Assembly: GCF_900111565.1 (NCBI RefSeq)
Contig: NZ_FOIK01000001.1
Location: 1,643,309-1,707,308 of the forward strand
Reading direction: 5' to 3'
Source: Paenibacillus sp. NFR01
GTDB lineage: Bacteria; Bacillota; Bacilli; Paenibacillales; Paenibacillaceae
DNA: 64,000 nucleotides
This document shows, one piece after another, positions 24,801 to 33,403 of the stretch (positions are counted from its first letter, which is position 1; every line of letters begins with the position of its first letter). The translations under genes and the position numbers were made by a program. The notes beneath the pieces were generated by a model that did no database searches, had not been told where the DNA came from, and worked only from the letters and a program-made list of their open reading frames with translations.

Positions 24801-27234
24801 GCAGACGATGGTTCAGGTAGGCGCATTCGGCATACAGTGTGTGCAGCTTCGCGGCCAATTCCCCATCGGCATGCCAGATGTCCGCCGGCAGCAGGCGGAT
24901 GGCTGAGCGAAGTAGCGCATAGGCGGAATCGTACCCGAATGCGGCTTTGGCCTGTTCCGCCGCCTGCAGGTTCATCCGCACCAGCGCTTCTCTCTCTTCC
25001 TCGCCGTGAAGCTGCTCCGCGCCATGGTTAAAGTGTGAAGCGATCTCTACCAGCCGCTCGGCTTGGGCTTCCTCCTTCAGCCCGGCAAGAAGCCGGCGGC
25101 CAATGGTCAGGTGCAGCGCCTTGATCCGCTGCGGATCGTACATTTGATAGAATGCCTGCTGGATGCGGTCATGGACAAACTTAAAGCGGGTATACAGCAT
25201 CGCCGTTTCTTGCTCCGCCGGATCATGTTGACCCGCGCCTTCCGGCAGATGCGTTTCCAGCCCGACGATAATTTCTTCATCCATCGCCCGCTGCAGGGCA
25301 GCCTCGATCCGCTCTGCCGGTTCCTGCGAGATGATGGCAAGCAGATTACGCTCGAATACGCCGCCGAGTGCCGCGCCCATAACCAGCAGACTGCGCACAT
25401 GCTCCGGCAGACGGCCAAGCTTGTCCATCAGAAAATGCACGACATTGTCACTGGCCGGAAGAGCGGCGATGTCGTCGAGCCGCCAAATCCATGCTCCCTC
25501 CAGCTCGTTGAATTCCAGCACATCGCGTTCCTGCAGCAGCTTCATGAATTCACCTAGGTACAGGGCGTTGCCTTGGGTCCGCCGATAAACCAGATCTGCC
25601 AGCTCGCGCACTTCGTCCGGCTCACGGTAAACGATGTCGGCGACATACTGGCGGACGTCTTCGGCCGTCAACGCCTTCAGCTCAATGGAGCCGGCCCCGG
25701 CCGACTGCAGGACAGCGATTGCCGCTTCCGCTGCAGCATTCTCCGCAAGCTCGCTGCCGCGGTAGGCCAGCACGATAAACAAGCCGTGCAAGCTGGAGTC
25801 CTGCGCAAGCCTCTGCACAAGCTGCAGCGTTGAGCCGTCCGCCCAGTGGATATCATCGAGGAACAACATCAGCGGACGCACGCCGCCGGTCAGGCCTTCG
25901 ATCAGACGCGTCAGCGTCAAATAGAACCGGTTGGCCTCCTCCGCCGGGTTAAGCGGCTGCCGCTCAAGCTGAGGCTCCAGTCCCAGCCACTCGCCCAGCT
26001 CCGGAATCAGCCCGGTTAATAACCCGGCGTTCCCGCCGAGTGACGCCGCTACGGATTCCCGCAGCTCCTCGGCGCCGGCTTCCGGATCCTCGCCGCTGGC
26101 CGCCAGTTCGCCGAGCAGCCTGCGGAATGCCTGGATCAGCGCGCCGAGCGGCATGTTCCGGGTATACTGCTCAAATTTGCCCTCGGCAAACAGCCCCTTA
26201 TCCGTGCCGACATACCGGTGCATCTCGCGTACAAAAGCGGTCTTGCCGACCCCGGCTTCGCCCGAGACCAGCATCAACCGCTCCGCGAACGCGCGGTTTG
26301 CCCGGAATGCCTGAAGCAGGCGCTTCGCCTCGGCTTCCCGGCCATACAGCTGCTGGGGCAGCCGGAACGCATACAGCCGGTCCTCGGCCGCCAGCTCGAA
26401 CGGCTCGCCCGGGTACAGGCATTTCTGCAGATCGGCCCGGATGCCGTAAGCGCTGCGGTACCGGTCATCGGCCGACTTTTCCAGCAGCTTCATAATTACT
26501 GCCGATAATGGCCCAGGCACTTTCCCCCCGGTCAGACGGTCCGGCGGAACCGGTTCTTTGGCGATGATCGCATAAATCTGCTCGGTCATGCCCGCTGCCG
26601 GAAACGGGCGCTGGCCGGTCATCATCTCGTAAAGGACCGCTCCGAACGAATAATAATCGCTGCGGTAATCAATGTCGCGGTTCATCCGGCCCGTCTGTTC
26701 GGGAGAAATGTAACTAAGGCTGCCTTCAAGCACGCCCGTGCTTTGATGCTCGCGTTTCTTCTTGGACAGCTTGACCGCGAGATCAAAATCAATGATTTGC
26801 ACGATATCGTCATGCCGGTTCCAAATAATGTTGGCCGGCTTTATATCCTTGTGAATGATATCACGTTCGTGGATGGCTCCGAGAATGTCGACCAGACGAA
26901 CGGCCAACCGCAGGAGTGTCTCTGCATCCGGCTTCTCTTCCGCCAGAATGTGCTTCAGGGAACGGCCGTGGATATCCTGCAGCACCATAAGATAATAGCC
27001 GTTTTGTTCTTCCAGCGATATCGGTGTAATGACGCCGCCATTCAAAGCTTCGCCTAGCTCCTGCAGCAGCCTGTATTCCTGCTTAAAGCGGATCACCGTC
27101 TCGGGAGAGGCCAACTCCGCCCGGAGCACCTTGAGGATCACCGTCATTCCTTCAGCGGTCCTGCAGCGGTAGACCGCCTTCAGCGGATTATCGGAAATGG
27201 TCTCCAGGATCTGATAGTTGTCAAAAGCGATCAT
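21802..27234 (-). CDS. Giant signalling protein: Ser/Thr kinase, AAA ATPase, GAF, PAS, GGDEF
   Basis: An 1810-residue soluble protein. Order: protein kinase at about 8-275 (Lys in TVILKVLR, HKDIKPAN, IDFDLA where DFG is usual, SYISPEQTGRM); AAA/NACHT-like ATPase at 290-700 (Walker A GEAGVGKT, Walker B LMLFLDDIHWAD); a long helical TPR-like middle; GAF at about 1310-1470; PAS at 1490-1600; coiled coil; GGDEF at 1643-1810 with FRLGGEEFGIL, so likely an active diguanylate cyclase. No RxxD inhibitory site precedes GGEEF. ATG 27234 is chosen; GTG 27240 is possible. No partner genes in operon. The kinase-AAA-GAF part resembles known multidomain kinases of cyanobacteria and myxobacteria. Confidence 0.9.
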   Translation of the reverse strand: MIAFDNYQILETISDNPLKAVYRCRTAEGMTVILKVLRAELASPETVIRFKQEYRLLQELGEALNGGVITPISLEEQNGYYLMVLQDIHGRSLKHILAEEKPDAETLLRLAVRLVDILGAIHERDIIHKDIKPANIIWNRHDDIVQIIDFDLAVKLSKKKREHQSTGVLEGSLSYISPEQTGRMNRDIDYRSDYYSFGAVLYEMMTGQRPFPAAGMTEQIYAIIAKEPVPPDRLTGGKVPGPLSAVIMKLLEKSADDRYRSAYGIRADLQKCLYPGEPFELAAEDRLYAFRLPQQLYGREAEAKRLLQAFRANRAFAERLMLVSGEAGVGKTAFVREMHRYVGTDKGLFAEGKFEQYTRNMPLGALIQAFRRLLGELAASGEDPEAGAEELRESVAASLGGNAGLLTGLIPELGEWLGLEPQLERQPLNPAEEANRFYLTLTRLIEGLTGGVRPLMLFLDDIHWADGSTLQLVQRLAQDSSLHGLFIVLAYRGSELAENAAAEAAIAVLQSAGAGSIELKALTAEDVRQYVADIVYREPDEVRELADLVYRRTQGNALYLGEFMKLLQERDVLEFNELEGAWIWRLDDIAALPASDNVVHFLMDKLGRLPEHVRSLLVMGAALGGVFERNLLAIISQEPAERIEAALQRAMDEEIIVGLETHLPEGAGQHDPAEQETAMLYTRFKFVHDRIQQAFYQMYDPQRIKALHLTIGRRLLAGLKEEAQAERLVEIASHFNHGAEQLHGEEEREALVRMNLQAAEQAKAAFGYDSAYALLRSAIRLLPADIWHADGELAAKLHTLYAECAYLNHRLLEGDEACAELLRRSGDKPQRAGIYEMQATHYMYLGMMQEAITAGRNGLRELGVSVPQKVTMVAVLKELVKVKAALRGRNVKAILNAPEMADPELKRVMRLLINFIPPAFISGETALFGFVVLKKVGLSLKHGISPESALAFIGYAMLLSGFGDVKGAYEFGRLGVTINDKFGDRQWRSASRVLYTLFSHVWTEPWSSLKDWFGSALTSGLQNGDLLYLAHAAYYIHLWNPEMEIAAFLQESDRMIGLIGQTKYKEALATAKLARQYHRGLAGLLTDSLSFDGEDFSEQAYLEELEAANYYSGVAIFHIHKMKQFFAYERYHEAQEHLARANGVIGTLAGSAFMEEYSLYAFLNMAGGYESMGFAARRRARAKMRKELGRVRKWAAHAPGTFRQHELLMRAEWARIGGKADDAGRLYQQAIAACEESGFVRYKALAHELAAKFYAGRGMEGYAAYLLKQSIYYYSVWGAKAKVRFLREHYPQLTGVSEYKVAASGRSLSDHSESIDLQSVMQASQAISKEIELDQLLAALMEIVIKTAGAQRGCIRMTAAAGLAVEGEYRPEEDKIAVTMHHSREVARLPMTLIRRVEADGQTVVLNDAYAELDLANDPYIAEEQPKSVICMPLINQNKTVAVIYLENNLLRGAFTEERIKVINLLSREMVFSLENASLYSELERSEEKYRALVHHMQDGIFISQDQKCKYVNQMLADMLGYGLEEMIGMPFDTFLSPDERSKVMGYYADRLNGIEAPQEYETRLLHKNGQREIIVIHKVTMTTFQNRPAIQGTVKDITLRKQAEEELRKHKEHLEDLVAERTRELELNNQELNRYIHLIERISITDELTGLYNRRYFNQTFREQVSKAKLNNSYLGYLMMDIDDFKKYNDTYGHYEGDNVLRRVGTVLHALAAAGDAIAFRLGGEEFGILAPGYGPQQAAALAETIRQGIEALQIEHKQSAGVGRVTMSIGVAAVQVGSFSEEDIYKLGDDALYRSKTQGRNRVTLSGE

Positions 27235-27364
27235 CGCCACTCCACCTTTTGCAAATAGTCCTACCGTTTCTAATACTTTTACTTATGTATGTAGACCGAA
27301 AATCAGGCACCGCCGAAGCGATGCCCGATACAAGCGGTTGTCCGCCGGCTTGTCCGCTGCGCAA

Positions 27365-27841
27365 TCAGGATTCGCCCCTGAGCAATGGCTCCAGCGCATT
27401 GACAACCATTTCATGATCTTCCACCCCGGTAAGGCCCGATACGGTAATGGTGCCCACTGCTCCGACTCCGCGGACCAGAAGCGGAAAGCTTCCGCCCTCG
27501 GCCGCGTAATGCAGCGGATCCACAAAAGCGTTATCCTGAAGCGTCGTATTCCATGATTTATACAGTACATGCATATAATAAGAACTATGGCCGAAATGCT
27601 GAACCGTATTGATTTTCCGGGTGATCCAGCGGTCGTTTTCCGGCCCGTTGCCGTCCATTTTGGCCAGGAACAGCAGCTGTCCGTTCAGCCGGATATCGAC
27701 CGTAATTTTTTTGTCGAGCTTGCGCGCCCGTTCCAGGATGGCCAAACCCAGCTGTAAGGCGGTTTCGTTGCTGAACTTGCTGAATTGCAGTTCCTGTTCC
27801 TGCTGCAGCAGCTGTTCGAGTAAAGGCGTATAATCATCCAT
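27365..27841 (-). CDS. UPF0303 / HbpS-like heme-degrading-domain protein
   Basis: A 158-residue protein with the compact alpha/beta fold signature of the HbpS-like (GlcG/UPF0303) family: a long N-terminal helix, then IDVRLN-like strand (ITVDIRLNGQLLFLAKMDG), the RKINTVQHFGHSSYY helix and the terminal glycine-rich strand GGSFPLLVRGVGAVGTITVSG. Such proteins are annotated as heme-degrading-domain proteins, but the activity is not established for this subgroup. Single gene; the start at 27841 follows GGAGTGTTACTTCA. It is 130 nt upstream of the giant kinase gene on the same strand, so they might be co-transcribed. Confidence 0.8.
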   Translation of the reverse strand: MDDYTPLLEQLLQQEQELQFSKFSNETALQLGLAILERARKLDKKITVDIRLNGQLLFLAKMDGNGPENDRWITRKINTVQHFGHSSYYMHVLYKSWNTTLQDNAFVDPLHYAAEGGSFPLLVRGVGAVGTITVSGLTGVEDHEMVVNALEPLLRGES

Positions 27842-27981
27842 TGAAGTAACACTCCCTAGTGACCGATTGGTTACAGTATATTGAATCCTTCCTCCGCTTG
27901 TCTATGTTTTTGGTAAATGGACAGGCATATGCTACAATAGCCGTGAAAATGCCAGCCTAAATTTCCGGAGGAGTGAAGCGT

Positions 27982-28392
27982 GTGGCGATTAATGTGTACT
28001 TGAATTTTGACGGCAACACCCGTGAAGCAGTGGAGTTCTATGCAAAAGTATTCGAAACGGAAACGCCGCAAATGATGACGTTTGGGGATTCGCCCCAGGA
28101 CCCGTCTTTTCCGCTGCCCGAGGAAGCCAAAAACCGGATCATGCATGCCAGGCTGGAGGCTGCCGGCGGCGTGCTGATGTTCTCCGATACGTTTCCGGGA
28201 ATGCCGTTTACCCAGGGAAACAATATCAGCCTGACCGTCACAAGCCCCGACGAAGAGAGTATCAAGACCTGGTTCGCTAAACTCAGCGACGGCGGCAAGG
28301 TAAACATGGAGCTGCAAAAGACATTCTGGAGCAACTGTTACGGCAGCCTGCGGGATAAATTCGGCATTGAATGGCAGCTAAGCTGCGACTGA
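27982..28392 (+). CDS. PhnB-like VOC-family protein
   Basis: A 136-residue glyoxalase/VOC-fold protein of the PhnB (YjdN) type. It has NVYLNFDGNTREAVEFYAKVF at the N-terminus, the HARLEAAGGVLMFSDTF segment and WGxRDKFGIEW-like ending (YGSLRDKFGIEWQLSCD). Such proteins have a single small domain and unknown substrates; fosfomycin- or bleomycin-type roles are not implied. GTG 27982 is the preferred start because GGAGG is 10 nt upstream; GTG 27973 lies too close to that site. Confidence 0.85.
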   Translation: MAINVYLNFDGNTREAVEFYAKVFETETPQMMTFGDSPQDPSFPLPEEAKNRIMHARLEAAGGVLMFSDTFPGMPFTQGNNISLTVTSPDEESIKTWFAKLSDGGKVNMELQKTFWSNCYGSLRDKFGIEWQLSCD

Positions 28393-28423
28393 TCCATCCC
28401 GGAGAAAACAACCGGATCTAATA

Positions 28424-28474
28424 AAAACACAGGGTACAGAATTTCCGGCTACGGTGATTCTTTACCCTGTTTTT
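28424..28474 (+). terminator. intrinsic terminator of the VOC gene
   Basis: ACAGGGTA/TACCCTGT stem extended by AGAAT/ATTCT around a CCGG-containing loop, followed by TTTTTG. Confidence 0.8.
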
Positions 28475-28562
28475 GCGTCAGAGGAACATTTTTATGCGCT
28501 TACATAAAAATTTATGTTTTAATAGAAGTACGTTTGGCATTCCACTGTAAAGGAGCTACCCT

Positions 28563-28967
28563 ATGGAAATTTCCGCTTTTTTGCTGCCGAAGGACCAGGT
28601 GTCGTACATCACCTCCGACGTTACGATGCAGGACGCGCTCGACGTGCTCGAACATCATTATTATTCCGCCATTCCGATCATTGACGGAGCCGGCAAATAT
28701 GTCGGAACCCTGTCGGAAGGCGATCTGCTATGGAAGCTCAAGAATACGCCGGGCCTGGATTTCGGCAATCTGCATCAGCTTACGGTGGAAGCCATCCAGC
28801 GCCACGTGCACAATGAAAGCGTCGAGATTCATGCCGAAATGGAAGATATGCTGACGCTGGCCGCAGACCAGAACTTTGTGCCGGTGGTGGATGATACGGG
28901 CGTCTTTCTCGGCATTATCCGCCGCAAGGATATCATCGAATACTATACGCGCAATATTACCGATTAA
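28563..28967 (+). CDS. CBS-domain-pair protein
   Basis: A 134-residue protein made almost entirely of two CBS domains (VSYITSDVTMQDALDVLEHH...GKYVGTLSEGDLLW, then QNFVPVVDDTGVFLGIIRRKDI). Such Bateman modules bind adenine nucleotides or c-di-AMP and act as energy or second-messenger sensors; YkuL of Bacillus is a similar free-standing example. The ATG follows AAAGGAGCTACCCT. Single-gene unit, convergent with the partner-switching operon, separated by the hairpin 28977-29016. Confidence 0.88.
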   Translation: MEISAFLLPKDQVSYITSDVTMQDALDVLEHHYYSAIPIIDGAGKYVGTLSEGDLLWKLKNTPGLDFGNLHQLTVEAIQRHVHNESVEIHAEMEDMLTLAADQNFVPVVDDTGVFLGIIRRKDIIEYYTRNITD

Positions 28968-28976
28968 AAATGCCAG

Positions 28977-29016
28977 AAAAACGGCTGCATCTTCCGACGC
29001 GGGAAATGCAGCCGTT
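28977..29016 (-). terminator. terminator of the partner-switching operon
   Basis: ACGGCTGCAT/ATGCAGCCGT 10-bp stem with CTTCC/GGGAA inside; on the minus strand it is followed by TTTTTC. It lies 18 nt past the STAS gene stop. Confidence 0.8.
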
Positions 29017-29033
29017 CGCGTTACGCTAGGGAA

Positions 29034-29312
29034 TCAAATGATTTCAAATACGCTGGTCAGCCGGGTTAATTCAAAAATATTGCGCACATTGGCGTTCAGC
29101 GTCCCAAGGCGGATGCCGCCCCCGTTCTCAACGCATTTCTTATACGAACTGACGATGACGCCGAGTCCGGTGCTGTCGATAAAGCTGCAGGAACGGAAAT
29201 CCAGCAGAAAACGGTACTGCCCCTGTTGAATCCACTCGCGGATCTCTTCGCGGAAATCCCCTGCCTCCTGAACCGAAAATATGGCCGGCATTTCAATCAC
29301 AATCTCGTTCAC
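29034..29312 (-). CDS. STAS anti-sigma-factor antagonist
   Basis: A 92-residue single STAS domain of the SpoIIAA/RsbV type. The phosphorylatable Ser sits in CSFIDSTGLGVIV, and the rest has the beta-alpha order of the family. In partner switching an unphosphorylated STAS protein binds the anti-sigma kinase and frees its target; the PP2C phosphatase restores that state. One nt separates it from the chemoreceptor gene. It is the last gene of the operon at 29034-33227. Confidence 0.92.
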   Translation of the reverse strand: MNEIVIEMPAIFSVQEAGDFREEIREWIQQGQYRFLLDFRSCSFIDSTGLGVIVSSYKKCVENGGGIRLGTLNANVRNIFELTRLTSVFEII

Positions 29313-29313
29313 G

Positions 29314-31323
29314 TTATTCCCCCCTGACTATGAATTTCTCAACAAGCAGTTCCAGTTCGTTTGCCATGGCGCTGACCTCCTGTGCCGTGACGACAAAGTT
29401 GTTGACGGTGGCTGCCTGCTCTTCCGTTGCGCTCGATACCGCTTCGCTGTTCGATGCCGCCTGCTCGGAAATCGTGCCCATGGAATCAATCAGCTTGATG
29501 ATCTGATCGGAAGTCGCCACCTCGTCTTTGGTGATATCGAGAATTTCCTTGACGTTCCGCGTAATCTGCTCGACCGCTTCAATAATGTGAACAAATGCGC
29601 GGTCGGTATCGCTGACGATCTGCACGCCGCTCTCTACTGCAGCTGCAGCGCCCTGCATGGAAGCGACCGCTTCACCGATGCGCCCGACCATGTTGCCGAC
29701 CAGTACGGAAATTTCGTTTGCCTGCTTGTTGGTTTCCTCTGAAAGTTTGCGCACCTCGCCGGCGACGACGCTGAAGCCCCGGCCGTGTTCCCCGGCACGC
29801 GCAGCTTCAATGGCTGCGTTAAGCGCCAGCAGATTGGTCTGCTTAGCGATCGCATTGATTGTGCCGATAATCGTCGTCACCTGGCCCGACAGCTCGCTCA
29901 CCGTCATCAGCCCCGCTTCCGTTTCACGGGTACTGCTGTTGATGGTATCCATCGCCCGCACCGTGTCCGTAACGCGGTCACGGCCTTCCATGGCCGCCTG
30001 ATACGTCAAATCGGCGTTCCCTGAAGTGGCCGCTGCTTTGTTCTGCGCCATTTGCACGAGGCTGGACAACTGCACGAGCACCTGGGAGGCGTTAACGACC
30101 GACTGATTACTATTCTCCGCGCCGGCGGCGATCTCCTGTGTGCTGGCGCTGATATCTTCGATGGAAGCGCTGATTTCCTCGGAAGAAGCCGCCATTTCCT
30201 CCGACATCGCAGTCAAGGACTCCGAACCCCGCCGCACCTTTTGAATGACCGCATTCTGCTTGTCGATCATGGTATTGAACGATTCGCTGAGCACCTGCAG
30301 CTCATCGCCCGAATGGATAGAGGTATGCACGGTCAAATCGCCGTCCCCGGCAAGCGACATCGCTTTTCCGAGCTGCTTGACGGGCTTCAAAATGCTGCGG
30401 TTTGTGAAGAAATACCCCGCCACCAGGGCGACCGCAATAAAGATGATGACAATCAGCAGCGTTGTGTTGCGGATGTCGGTCGCCGGAGCCATATATTCTT
30501 TATAATTGGCCGTCGAAGCAACAACCCATTGTCCCGCAGGCTGGAACGAGACGTATTTATAGACGCCCTCATAAGTATAAAATCCGTGCGAGGTCTCCCC
30601 GGCTTTCATCTGCTGCACCAGCGCGTTTAATTCTTTATTGCTGTTACCGTCAATATTTTCCTTCAGGATTTTGCTCTGATCCGGATGGTAGACGATCAAG
30701 CCGGTCCGGTCGATCATATAAGCGTACCCGCTGTCGCCGGTTCGAATATCGGCAACCGGTTTGGATATCGTGTCAAACAGAATGGTGGCCACAATGACGC
30801 CGGAGGTGGTCCCGTCCAGTTTTAGCGGCTGGGCGATGGCCACAACGTTGTGACCCGTATCCCGGGAAGTGAGCACACCGCTCACCGAAGCCTCGCCTTT
30901 GAGCGCCGTCTGGAAATATTCACGGTCGCTGAGATTCAGGTCCGGCGAATCGGAGCTGTTCGTAAGCAGCGCTTTGCCGCTTTTATCGGTGATGACGATA
31001 GTCTCCATCAGGCTCGCATTGGACTTCTGGAGTCCACTAAGGTACGCATAGGCATCGGTTCTAGCCGAATCAAGGGAAGGATCAGCCGCGAATTGCGCAA
31101 GCGTCTTGTTCTGGCTGGCAATGTTCAGATAATTGCCCACCGCCGTCAAATCGTTATCGACAAACCGCGCGGCAGATGACGTCGTTGTCGTCAATTCCTC
31201 TTCGATCGTCTTCTGCAGCGCGTCTGAGGATAAACGGTACGAGATGACACCTGAGGCGGCAAGCGGCACGCTGATGATCAGAAACAGCAGAATGCTGATT
31301 TTTATTTTTAAACTAAGTTTCAA
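29314..31323 (-). CDS. Methyl-accepting chemotaxis protein in the partner-switching operon
   Basis: A 669-residue chemoreceptor: TM1 at about 8-30, a periplasmic dCache-like sensor to about 280 ([35 protein letters not shown]), TM2, HAMP to about 360, then the signalling helix with the conserved hairpin [20 protein letters not shown]. The ATG at 31323 overlaps the kinase stop by ATGA coupling. dCache receptors sense amino acids, amines or organic acids; the ligand here is unknown. Its place between an anti-sigma kinase and a STAS gene is unusual and suggests that its signal feeds the switch. Confidence 0.93.
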   Translation of the reverse strand: MKLSLKIKISILLFLIISVPLAASGVISYRLSSDALQKTIEEELTTTTSSAARFVDNDLTAVGNYLNIASQNKTLAQFAADPSLDSARTDAYAYLSGLQKSNASLMETIVITDKSGKALLTNSSDSPDLNLSDREYFQTALKGEASVSGVLTSRDTGHNVVAIAQPLKLDGTTSGVIVATILFDTISKPVADIRTGDSGYAYMIDRTGLIVYHPDQSKILKENIDGNSNKELNALVQQMKAGETSHGFYTYEGVYKYVSFQPAGQWVVASTANYKEYMAPATDIRNTTLLIVIIFIAVALVAGYFFTNRSILKPVKQLGKAMSLAGDGDLTVHTSIHSGDELQVLSESFNTMIDKQNAVIQKVRRGSESLTAMSEEMAASSEEISASIEDISASTQEIAAGAENSNQSVVNASQVLVQLSSLVQMAQNKAAATSGNADLTYQAAMEGRDRVTDTVRAMDTINSSTRETEAGLMTVSELSGQVTTIIGTINAIAKQTNLLALNAAIEAARAGEHGRGFSVVAGEVRKLSEETNKQANEISVLVGNMVGRIGEAVASMQGAAAAVESGVQIVSDTDRAFVHIIEAVEQITRNVKEILDITKDEVATSDQIIKLIDSMGTISEQAASNSEAVSSATEEQAATVNNFVVTAQEVSAMANELELLVEKFIVRGE

Positions 31324-31763
31324 ATTGTTCTCTCCTTTGCATTGAAGGAAACGTCATCCTGAACGGAAAAAATCGGACCGACGTTCTTGCTGATAATCAT
31401 GGTGTTGCCCTGCATCTCCACATGGTCGGAATAGCAGCGGATCAGGAACAATCCCCTGCCGCTGTCATCAAGCAGCCGATCGCGCTCAATGTCTTCCGGA
31501 ATCGTAAAGCCGATGGAGCAGCCGCAATCCTCCACTTGCAGTCGGAGCAGCCGATCCCGCAGCGAATAACGAATATAGATCGGTTTGGTGGCATTCCCGA
31601 GATTGCCGTGATAATAAGCATTGGTCACCGCCTCCATCAGGATGAGTCTGATATCGAACGCGTAATCCTCCAGCTGCAGCTCGGATATAATCCGGTCAAT
31701 GACCGCCAGCGCACCTTCCATCCCGAAGAGCAGCACCTCTTTTTGAACTTCTCCCATACTCAC
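31320..31763 (-). CDS. Anti-sigma-factor serine kinase (HATPase, RsbW/SpoIIAB-like)
   Basis: A 147-residue HATPase_c protein. The N box [13 protein letters not shown], the G1 region [10 protein letters not shown] and the G2 region [10 protein letters not shown] can be read, matching the GHKL fold of RsbW, RsbT and SpoIIAB. It would phosphorylate the STAS protein of the operon and possibly hold a sigma factor or other target, although no sigma gene lies nearby. Start at ATG 31763 or the in-frame ATG at 31757; the stop overlaps the next ATG. Confidence 0.9.
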   Translation of the reverse strand: MSMGEVQKEVLLFGMEGALAVIDRIISELQLEDYAFDIRLILMEAVTNAYYHGNLGNATKPIYIRYSLRDRLLRLQVEDCGCSIGFTIPEDIERDRLLDDSGRGLFLIRCYSDHVEMQGNTMIISKNVGPIFSVQDDVSFNAKERTI

Positions 31764-31799
31764 ACCCTACCTTATTCAAATCGGTCGCTGCCAGGCTCT

Positions 31800-33227
31800 C
31801 TATAAGATTGTCAGACCAAGCCAGGTGCAATCGTCCTGCAGTGAGGCCTCCATCAGCCGGGCCTGCAGGTCTTTGCCCGAACCCGAAAGCTCTTCAGGGC
31901 CGAATAATAGCTCCATGCCGTCGCTGTAAAAACAAAACCGGTCGCCCGTCTTAAACGTAATCCGCTGCTCCTGGAATTCACTGTTTTCGAACATGCCCAG
32001 CGGCGCGCCTTTAACCGTTACCGTTGAACCCGTTGCGCCGGCCGGCGCATACCGGAACTGGTTGATCCCGGCGCCGACCGCAGTCAGCTCTTTCGCGGCA
32101 AAATCAAGGCGGAAGCAGCAGCCGGCGATATAATCCTCATCCATATGCCGCAGCGTGCGCCGGTTCAGGTCCTGCACGATGTGCATCGGCTCGCCGGAAT
32201 GGCTGAGGCTGTCCAGAAACAGCACGCGCAAAGCGGAAATGCCAAGTGCCGCCGAAATGCCTTTGCCCGTCACATCGCCGATCATGCCTATGACGACGTT
32301 CTCGCTTATTTTGTGAAAAATAAAGAAATCGCCGCTGAGCGTCTCCGCCGGCAAATACAGCTTCTCCAGTGCCGCGCAGCGCTCGAGCGGAAAAGCTACC
32401 GTATGTCGATGCTCCTGAAGCAGGGCAGCCTGCTTGATTCCCTTTTTGGCGTCGGTGATATCCCGCAGCACCAGCTGTACCGCCAGGTGCTCCTCGTATA
32501 CGATCGGGGCGCCCGAAATTTCCAGTTCGAACATTCGTTGATCCTGCCGGATAAAACGCTGCTCGACCCGGAAGCTGCCTTTCTCGTGGCTGAGGGTCTT
32601 GAATTTGCCCAGTTCGCTGCTGCTGAGCGGTACTTCCGCAAAGAAATCTTCAATGCTCCGGCCGATTAGCTCCCCCCGGCTATAGCCGAATAGCTGCTCC
32701 GCCTGCTGGTTGGCGAAACGGATCGTTCCGCCGCCATAGACCAAAATCGCTTCCGGACACAGCTCCACCAGATCCCGGTAGCCCTCTTCGCTTTCGCGCA
32801 GCTTCCGCTCCGTTCGGATCCGTTCGCTGATATCGAAAATAACGGTATAAATACACAATCTGCCCAGCATGGGAATCATTCCGGTGTGAATTTCGACGTC
32901 CATAATCCGGCCGGATGCCAGCCGGTGTTTATCGATAAACACCCGGTTGCCCTGAAATAACCCGCCCGGCATCGCCTGCTCCAGAAAGAAGCGTTCCCCG
33001 TCGTCCTTCACCTGCAAATCCCGGATTGACAGCTTGCGGAAATCGCGGAGCGGATAACCGTAAAAATCGGCGGCAGCCTTATTGACGTCAACGATTTCAC
33101 CGCTGGTCGGATCGACAAGGACTGTAATCAGGAAGTTGTTGTCATACACGCAGCTATAATGCTCCATGCACATCGCGGGGGTCGGCATGCGAACCTCATT
33201 TTTGCACTGCACTGCTTTTGTAGCCAT
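31800..33227 (-). CDS. PAS-PAS-PP2C phosphatase (SpoIIE/RsbU type)
   Basis: A 475-residue regulator: two PAS domains at about 20-130 (EIVDVNKAAADFYGYPLRDF) and 140-265 (AILVYGGGTIRFANQQAEQLFGY split by motif), then a PP2C-like SpoIIE domain at about 285-475. Metal-binding acidic residues are present in MIGDVTGKG, FYSDGMELLFGPEE and the final LQDDCTWLGL. The start is ATG 33227 with GAGG 8 nt upstream. It should dephosphorylate the STAS protein in response to a PAS-sensed cue. First gene of the operon; a TATAAT hexamer lies about 40 nt upstream of the start. Confidence 0.9.
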   Translation of the reverse strand: MATKAVQCKNEVRMPTPAMCMEHYSCVYDNNFLITVLVDPTSGEIVDVNKAAADFYGYPLRDFRKLSIRDLQVKDDGERFFLEQAMPGGLFQGNRVFIDKHRLASGRIMDVEIHTGMIPMLGRLCIYTVIFDISERIRTERKLRESEEGYRDLVELCPEAILVYGGGTIRFANQQAEQLFGYSRGELIGRSIEDFFAEVPLSSSELGKFKTLSHEKGSFRVEQRFIRQDQRMFELEISGAPIVYEEHLAVQLVLRDITDAKKGIKQAALLQEHRHTVAFPLERCAALEKLYLPAETLSGDFFIFHKISENVVIGMIGDVTGKGISAALGISALRVLFLDSLSHSGEPMHIVQDLNRRTLRHMDEDYIAGCCFRLDFAAKELTAVGAGINQFRYAPAGATGSTVTVKGAPLGMFENSEFQEQRITFKTGDRFCFYSDGMELLFGPEELSGSGKDLQARLMEASLQDDCTWLGLTIL

Positions 33228-33338
33228 TGACCCATCCTCTATTCTCAAACAAGATGAAATTCAAATCATTATAAACAACAATGGGTATTTTTACCGTGAA
33301 ATCCGACACAGCTTTACATAAACAGACATAAAAACAAT

Positions 33339-33383
33339 AAAAAAACCCGGCGAATATGCGCAATATTTGCACATTCGCCGGGC
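33339..33383 (-). terminator. intrinsic terminator of map
   Basis: CCCGGCGAAT/ATTCGCCGGG 10-bp stem with a GC-poor loop, followed on the minus strand by TTTTTTTATT. Twenty-one nt past the map stop codon. Confidence 0.85.
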
Positions 33384-33403
33384 AGCGGCATGCTGCAGCC
33401 GGT

